Positions 51,201-57,200 of a stretch of 60,000 nt of DNA are shown here, in pieces (the first letter of the stretch is position 1; each line of letters opens with the position of its first letter). The position numbers and the translations under genes are program-made. The DNA is from Nymphaea colorata (lineage: Eukaryota > Streptophyta > Magnoliopsida > Nymphaeales > Nymphaeaceae). The DNA is taken from the NCBI RefSeq assembly GCF_008831285.2, contig NC_045142.1, positions 10,103,952 through 10,163,951 of the forward strand. Direction: 5' to 3'. Under the pieces are notes generated by a model that saw only the letters and a program-made list of their open reading frames with translations, searched no databases and was not told the DNA's origin.

Positions 51201-54200
51201 ATTCCCAAAGTTCTCAGCAGAGGACCCGTGGAGTTAGGTCTTCAAGGTGGAATAATTTTTTGAGCCTCAGGGATTCCGCAAGAGCAGCAAGTGACACACA
51301 CTACTGTGCACCTAGAAGGGCCTGCAATACGGTGGTATAGGTGGTTGGTATCCCAGCAGGGGAAGCCACCATGGGAGAAGTTTGTAGAACTCACAATAAT
51401 ATTTGGCCTCTATGTATCTCAACTACAAAGTTGAGTTACCTAAAATCAGACAAAATGGCTACTTTATTGAACACAAGTGAGTGTGAGGAGTTAAGCAATA
51501 TGGTGCGTGGTTGGCCAGCGGAAATACTGGTAAGAGCATTTCTGAGGGTTTAAAAGTTGGGATAAAGATTGATCTGCAAGCAAACCGACCATAGACATTG
51601 CTGGAGAGCTTCGAGTTGGCTCGAATGTCGACGATTGGGGGTTGGAATGAAGGATGCTATCATACTAAAGTCAGCAAGAGACTACCGCTGAGAAATATGA
51701 CTCCTTTTAAAAAGGTGGGAGAATGCACAACAGTTAACAGGGCTGTCAAGGAAGGAAAAAGGTTCTAATTCGTTTGAACAAGGCTAGTGTGTGTCTTGTT
51801 CCGGTGTGCTAGATTTTACCATAAGGATGGTTGCAAGTTGTTCAACAATCTAATCAAGGTCAACATGGAAGGAAATCCCAAGGTCACTCAAGCCGTTTCA
51901 CTGGTGGTGCTAAAGAAATGAGGGATATCACACACACATGAAAGAAAAGTCAGAAATTTGTGTTGAAATTTGGGGAAATTTTCACTTTACATCCAACCAT
52001 TTGCATATACTTTCTAAAATGGACCTTTTTTTATTTTTTTTCAAAGCTGCAATTTTCATTAACAAAAGAACAGACCTCAATGTCTCTCTCTGTGTTGACT
52101 GAAAAAAAAAAGCAGTGAAACTGGTTGAAAATAATTCGACCCCCAGACCCCAAGGTTGTTTGTTAGCCAAATTTAACACAACACTATTTTATCCCGCATA
52201 GGTTATCCGTATACAACTTAAGGGTTTGACACAGAGTATGTGTGTCCCTCTCAAATGCAGACATGTAGACTGAAGAAGACGATTCATATGTGGGCCATCA
52301 AACATGCCCTAAGATAATTTCAAGAACAATGAGGGCGATGGCGACATGGTAGAGCAAGTTAGAATCATTTTTGGTCTCATCTATAGATCCTCAAAGACCT
52401 TTTCCAGTTTCCACCAATTAAATGCTCCATGGTAGAAGCTCATGAGCACAGTTATCAGAGAAAATTAGGGAAAAATAATAATTCAAACTCTTCTTCCATA
52501 GAGACAAAAAGAAAGAAATCAAACTGGCGTTATAGTTTAGAGAGAAGCTTTGAAGCTACGACACACAAACACGGCAAAATAGGCCGCGTACCCGCTTCGA
52601 TACTCTAACACGCGGATCCCAACATGTGGACACGGCAGGATACGTTTTGGATCGGGTTTGGGTCAGACCCAATCCAAACCACTTTTCTAACCCGACATTC
52701 TTTAACCCTCGACTTTCTGTACGACGGCCCTCGACTTTTTCACGCTCGACCTTTACACCGGCGACGACTGCTGCAGCAAAGTTCCGCAACAATGGCGGGC
52801 GACGGCGACGGCGACGAGGTCCGGCGATCCACAGCGACGTCCGGTGGTGTCGGGCGGCAGCCAGCGATAGACAGGTAAGTGGTTTTTTTTTCTTTTCGAT
52901 ATTAGAAGTTAGGGTTTCATGTTCTTCATTTGGTTTTTTTTTTTTTCTGTTTTGGATTTGCCGATTTGGGGATGTTTTTGTTTGAAGATTGGACGGTTAA
53001 TCCGTCGAACTTGAACCTTAACTCTTCTTCAATGCTATGTGCGATATGTTTTTTTTTTATTTGCCAATTTGCCGATTTAGGGATTTTGCTGTTTAGCCTT
53101 ATCGTGGAATAGCAGTTCTGTTCTTGAACAATAGTGAGTGACTGAGTGTTCTTGAACAATAGTGAAGATTGGATGTTTAAATGTTTTTTTTATTTTATCA
53201 TTTTTAATTTTTTAGAATATACAATTCGCCGTGTCCGCTTATCCAAAAGTTTTGAAAATTGTTGTGTCTACGTACCTGTGCCCGTGTTGCACCCGCACCC
53301 ATGTGACATAGCTTTGAAGGCACAATGACAAGTGGGTTTCTTTAGCAGCCACAATGAACCTTGTTCCAACCCTCTTCTAGCACACTTTTCAGTATAGTCA
53401 CAACTAAGAATAGGAATCACAGCCCATATTCTGATTCAATAAGTAGCACGAGCACAGGGAACAATAGGTTTGCATGGACATTGAAGCTTTACATTACACT
53501 CCAAAGAAAATAAGACTTGTTCCTTAAGGAGCTCACACAAAATACACTAAAAATTTAACTATGAAATAGCTGATTTATAGATCTAAAAAGGGCTTCAAAA
53601 GCCAGATTATAACAAAAGATAAGCTTGCAATATATGCAAGAGGAAGAGGAGGAGCTAGCACCAAATAGCTGCAATTCTAGCCATTGGAGCCAGCAAATGG
53701 CTAGCTTGCTCAGCCAGTTATTGGCTTAACAAAAGAAGCAGAAACAAAATGTAGAAAACCCTAAAAAGGAAAAAAGAAACAGAATACAGCAGAAAAAGAA
53801 AAAGAAATATTCATATATATGTAAATTATGTGGACTAAATATATACAACGTGCAGATACATACATGATACATTCATACATACCTACATATACATACATCA
53901 ACTAGCTACATAACTCAACCAAAACTTTGATGGGACCTTTTCTTTTTAATGTGAAGTTGGAGTTAGGTAAACATCTAATAAGGCAAAGAGAGATATGCTC
54001 CCAGTTTCAAACTTGAAGGTCCCAGTTTATCCCCCTAGCTAGATGGACAAGGGTTGTCACTAAAATATTAATGAAAATGAATTGATATGAAACAACAATT
54101 TATTTGTACGATACCTCAAGTGGAACCGAAGATCTAATCCATGAAGATGGAAAAACACCTGCAATTCATCACACAAGTCACACATCATATCACCAATTTT

Positions 54201-57200
54201 TCAACTAACATGTGCACATATTATACGTAAAAATGGTCAACCAATGCAAAATTGACAAAATAACCAACAGAGGATCATGGTATCAGTCAAAGCAGCTTCA
54301 AAGTTCAAAATGTAATAAATTGTTGTTGTAGACAGTAAGTCATTACAAAGAGACATAGTATAAAAGCATCAGCTTATAGATGACATGTTTGGACATTCAC
54401 TTAATTAAACAGCATGGACTAAGTCACGGAGGTGCCGGTACGGGTATCAGTGTGGGTACGGATCATTTTCAAAAAACTTGGGTGCATGGGTATGGCCATA
54501 CACACACACACACACATATATATGTCAAAAGTTACAAACAAAATAGCATATTCATAAATCATTAAATCATGATCCAAAATTTATAGATACTACTAAAAAA
54601 AATGATGTAGCTTTGTTGGTCTGCAGCTGCCACATGAAAACAGTGCAGCCATTGGAGCTACATCATATAAGTGCACACTCAAATACCTGCGATTTTTTTC
54701 GCAGCGCACAAAGAGAGAATACCAACAACAGTGAAACAATTGGACTAAAAACCCCAACCAAATCAGTCCAGAAACAGACACCAACTTCGCAAATGCAATC
54801 TTCTAAGTGCACAGGGTGAGAGGGCACAGGGCGTGATAAAGGGCACGAGGACAAGAGGCGAGAGGGAGGGCGAGAGAGAAGGCACTAGGCAAGGGAGAGG
54901 GCGAGGGCGAGAGAGAAGGCATAGGGCGAGGGGTGAGAGGACGAGAGCAGAAAGGGCGAGAGGGCGAGGCGCGAGAGGGCGAGGCAAGAGGCGAGGTGGG
55001 AAAGGGTATCATGCGAGAGAGAGGGAAAAAGAAAATCGATTTTTAAAACACCGATAGACGCTTTTTTACTCGGTCAACTTTGACCGAGTCTGAAAGCGGA
55101 CGGATTCGTCATTGGGTACGTTGACCGTACCGGATACGGTCAATGCCGTACCCGAGGCCGTAAGTGTTACATAGAGCATGGTAGAATAAATTACCCTGCC
55201 AATTATTGCATGCTATGTTCAGAAACGTAGTCAATTCTAACATGTGAAAAGTATTGACTACTGTGATCAGTAGTACACAGGATTTCCAAGTGGTAACTTC
55301 ATATGGATGTTTTTCTCTGTGACTCAAAAAGAGAGGTCAAGCTCACAATAATGAAACATGGAACTTCAGCATATTACATTGTCAACAGCGAAATATGACT
55401 GCTTAAGTGACAGTCATTTGGAAATGTTATCAATCAAGACATTCTATTGATCCTATCAGCTATCATTCTTAAAGGCTTGGACCTTTCAGTTTCCTTCAAA
55501 TTCTTGTTTCCAATCCTTCATACTTGTGTTGAATGATGTCAAAACTCAAAAACATACTCTCTCCCTCACTAGTGGGATACCAGAACATCAATGAATATGC
55601 CCATGTATCACCTAACCATTCCACGATTTTGGGCATCAACCCTTCTGAACAGATTTTTTTTTTTTTCGAGACCTTTCATTCACCAGTATTCAACACTATA
55701 TAATTCTACTAAAATGGTGACAAAACCTAGGGTCAACCCTTAATAGAAGAGGCGCTTACTATAGGATGAGACTCACCCTTTACGTGCACTATGTTCATCA
55801 AAACTTTTCTTTTGTTGTATAACAAAAAGAGAGTATTGCTGTCTAACAAAACAATATTAATTAGTCATGGCATGCAACATGAATTATGATTGTGTCTCTC
55901 ATTCCAAGTCTAAACATTTTTTTCAATTCTATGTTTATCGGAACATATCAAACAAATATAACACTATTATGTATGACAAGGGGATTAGCATCCCAGTAAT
56001 TTTTAGAATAAACAGAAACTTAAAGCAGGCTATTGTTATAGGTATTAGATGACAAAAACTTGTGTTTGCTGCAAGAAATAAAGGAAATTAATTTGTAGTT
56101 ATACAGGACTGCGTACCTTCCTAGACACTGTGCGAATGGCACGCAGAGCTACTTTAGAAAAGACAGCATTACGTAGTTCTGCCAGAGAGGTTCCCCACAC
56201 ATACGAGTGAGAATGAAAACATTTAGCAATGAAAAACAAAAAAAAAAACAAAATTAAGAATCCGCATGCTTTGACAATCAACAGAACCAAGCACAAAAAT
56301 ACAACATCAAGTTATGCCAGCAGCCACGGGTTGCATAACCTCCTAGTCATACTACTGAATAAGCAGATAGAGCAAAATTGCAATCATTTTAGAACTTATA
56401 GCATAACATATCTTGTGGTTACTTTAGAATCTTAACGTCCTACTGCTAAGGCTGGACAACAGGTTAGATCAGATTAGCAAAACTAAATTCTCGACAGGCT
56501 TGACCAGGCCGCAGAGAGAAAAGGTCTGGGACAGGTTTAATCCTATGTCATATCAGGTGTAGTTTTATCAGCAGTCCCACAGACCTCCCATTAAGCTCAT
56601 GGATATATTGTGGGCTGTCAGCAGTTCACATAAAAAACTATCTCGCTAAAAATCCTGGCATGCATTCATTATGCAAATGATGCTTGATATCAATTATTAA
56701 ATTCATCTATTAATGTCCAGTACTATGAAATGCATTCTATTAATGTCCAGTTCTAGGAAACACTCACATGCTCTTCTTAATTTGTCTTAACTACAATATC
56801 TGGAAAAATACTTGGAAAATACATATAGGAGGCATATTTTAAGGTTCAAAGATTAGATATTTTCCTATTAGGGGAAAACCAACTTATTATCAGCTTACCT
56901 TCAAACAGGGAGATTAGGCAAGCAGATCTCTAACTAATCTATATGTGTTTGTGCTTATATTTTCATTTTTGCATGTGTTTGTGTCTCCTTAGGAAACAAG
57001 AGGCCACATCTGTCCTGCAGAGAGACATGCACAAAGAAACACACACACAAACACACAGATAATGGTCAATACCCAAGCACTTTACGGTATATGCAAGTTC
57101 TGCACTCTGCATCCTTAGGCCTTAGCCTCATGCAGCAGTTTAAATTGGATAGCGCCCTGAAGGTTGGAAGTTCCAAACTTCTAAAATTGTATTATGAGAT

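Noticed and set aside
54763-55057. Leu/Pro/Ser and Arg/Gly/Glu frames on both strands
   Set aside because: They are readings of the GAGAGGGCGAG-type core repeat of a MITE.
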